The translations under genes and the position numbers were made by a program. This document shows positions 63,331 to 64,000 of a DNA stretch of 64,000 nucleotides, one piece after another. Source of the DNA: Anabaena sp. UHCC 0204 (lineage in GTDB: Bacteria > Cyanobacteriota > Cyanobacteriia > Cyanobacteriales > Nostocaceae). The notes under the pieces were generated by a model. It had not been told where the DNA came from and did no database searches. It worked only from the letters and a program-made list of their open reading frames with translations. The stretch spans positions 1 through 64,000 of the forward strand of contig NZ_VIKW01000009.1 in assembly GCF_009711975.1 (NCBI RefSeq), read 5' to 3'. Numbering within the stretch: position 1 is the stretch's first letter; each line of letters opens with the position of its first letter.

Positions 63331-64000
63331 CTATAAGCCCCGAAAATCACGGAGTAAATAACCAAGCTGAGGCGATCGCCCCACAAAATCTCTAATTGCT
63401 GAACGCACGGGGCTGGGTAGGAGTTGAAAGCGACGAACTGGAGATTGATAATTAGTAGGTTGCTGACCTTCTTTGCTCCTGCTAATTGCTGGAAGTGAAT
63501 AAATGTCTTGTATGAGAGTCTCGTAGTGCTTCCACATCACGGTTGCATCAAAATTTGATCGTGCTTGCTCAATTACATTATTCGCAAAAGCCTCATACTC
63601 ATTACAGGCTAGAAGAACTTGGTTAGCCAGAATCTTGATGTCTCCTAATGGTGCAAAAAGTGCAGTCTTATTTGCTGAAACAATCTCCTTTGTGCCTGTT
63701 TCAATATCCCAAGCAACGGGAATACATCCCATACTCATTGCTTCAATTGTTGCCATACCAAATGGTTCGACACGACTGAGCATCAATAGAACTTTGGAGG
63801 ATGCAGCTAGACTAAAAATTACATCACGTTGAACGTGACCATAAATACAAATCTGTTCAAAATTAGGTAATTGCTTAATCTTAGTTTGAAAGCTAGGAGA
63901 TATATTTCCAAACCAATGTAGCTTTCCCATAAATCCATGATTGGAAAGCTCCTTCCATAGTTTCAATGTGTCAAATCCACCTTTTACGGGTTTATCACCT
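63331..64000 (-). CDS. glycosyltransferase family 4, C-terminal part (runs off the window)
   Basis: At least 222 residues; open to the window edge (GDKPVKGGFDTLKLWKEL is in frame before the first in-window start). Donor domain with LHWFGNISPSF, ICIYGHVQRDVIFSLAASS and LSRVEPFGMATIEAMSMGCIPVAWD (E(x7)E). About 70 C-terminal residues (RRFQLLPSPVRSAIRDFVG) are an extension. The start lies beyond position 64000. Confidence 0.9.
   Translation of the reverse strand, partial: GDKPVKGGFDTLKLWKELSNHGFMGKLHWFGNISPSFQTKIKQLPNFEQICIYGHVQRDVIFSLAASSKVLLMLSRVEPFGMATIEAMSMGCIPVAWDIETGTKEIVSANKTALFAPLGDIKILANQVLLACNEYEAFANNVIEQARSNFDATVMWKHYETLIQDIYSLPAISRSKEGQQPTNYQSPVRRFQLLPSPVRSAIRDFVGRSPQLGYLLRDFRGL

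Overview
The window looks like chromosomal DNA of a filamentous, heterocyst-type cyanobacterium (Nostocales, Anabaena/Dolichospermum-like). The grounds are low GC, many HIP1 GCGATCGC octamers, heptamer tandem repeats and MITE-like palindromes, and cyanobacterial genes: a high-light-inducible protein, the clock kinase SasA, a Cph1-type phytochrome with its response regulator, a CRR7-like protein and GUN4. The genus is an inference. I saw no rRNA, tRNA or CRISPR array.

Layout. 1-7.1 kb: end of a TPR gene, a toxin-antitoxin pair whose PIN toxin is broken by a MITE, a cation-efflux transporter, an HLIP, an MFS transporter, and an alpha-oxoamine synthase flanked by two fatty acid/sterol hydroxylase family genes. 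7.2-21.8 kb: a variable region of tagged effectors and immunity-like genes, split by a hybrid histidine kinase and a GGDEF response regulator and bounded by an Hsp70-like gene. 22-28 kb: a membrane protein, trmB, a metallophosphoesterase, a FIST protein and two Uma2 proteins. 28-33 kb: gene fragments, a dynamin-like GTPase and small unknowns. 33-40 kb: a second cation-efflux transporter, phytochrome plus regulator, CRR7-like protein, sasA and a secreted protein. 40-44 kb: an intact PIN toxin-antitoxin pair, a ParE pair with an amber stop, and an AAA-TM-GUN4 fusion. 44-48 kb: an SLH lipoprotein, a D-lactate dehydrogenase-like enzyme and a secreted peptidoglycan-binding protein with a long PT-rich tail. 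48-64 kb: an exopolysaccharide cluster on the minus strand (BY-kinase/Wzz, acetyltransferase, acyltransferase, methyltransferases, polymerase, glycosyltransferases) that runs off the right end.

The most striking system is at 7.2-20.2 kb. Three proteins share a nearly identical N-terminal tag of about 70 residues and a nearly identical 5' leader, but have different C-termini: an HExxH metallopeptidase, an LYRG-type domain that may be an ADP-ribosyltransferase, and a DUF4258-like domain. Two of them carry a DUF4157 domain (HELTHVVQQ), typical of cargo linked to extracellular or thylakoid-anchored contractile injection systems. Each is followed by a small candidate immunity gene. Upstream lies a run of orphan immunity-like genes (two CdiI-like copies, a HEAT-repeat protein, a 141-residue unknown). 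One CdiI-like copy is fused to the first residues of the effector tag. Every leader copy also carries a piece matching the 3' end of the neighbouring Hsp70-like gene, so the array appears to have grown by duplicating a module anchored at that gene and swapping the effector ends.

Many genes carry signs of recent repeat activity: a MITE inside a PIN toxin, repeat-derived C-termini on the MFS and membrane proteins, a 74-bp tandem duplication across a stop codon, and MITEs nested within MITEs.
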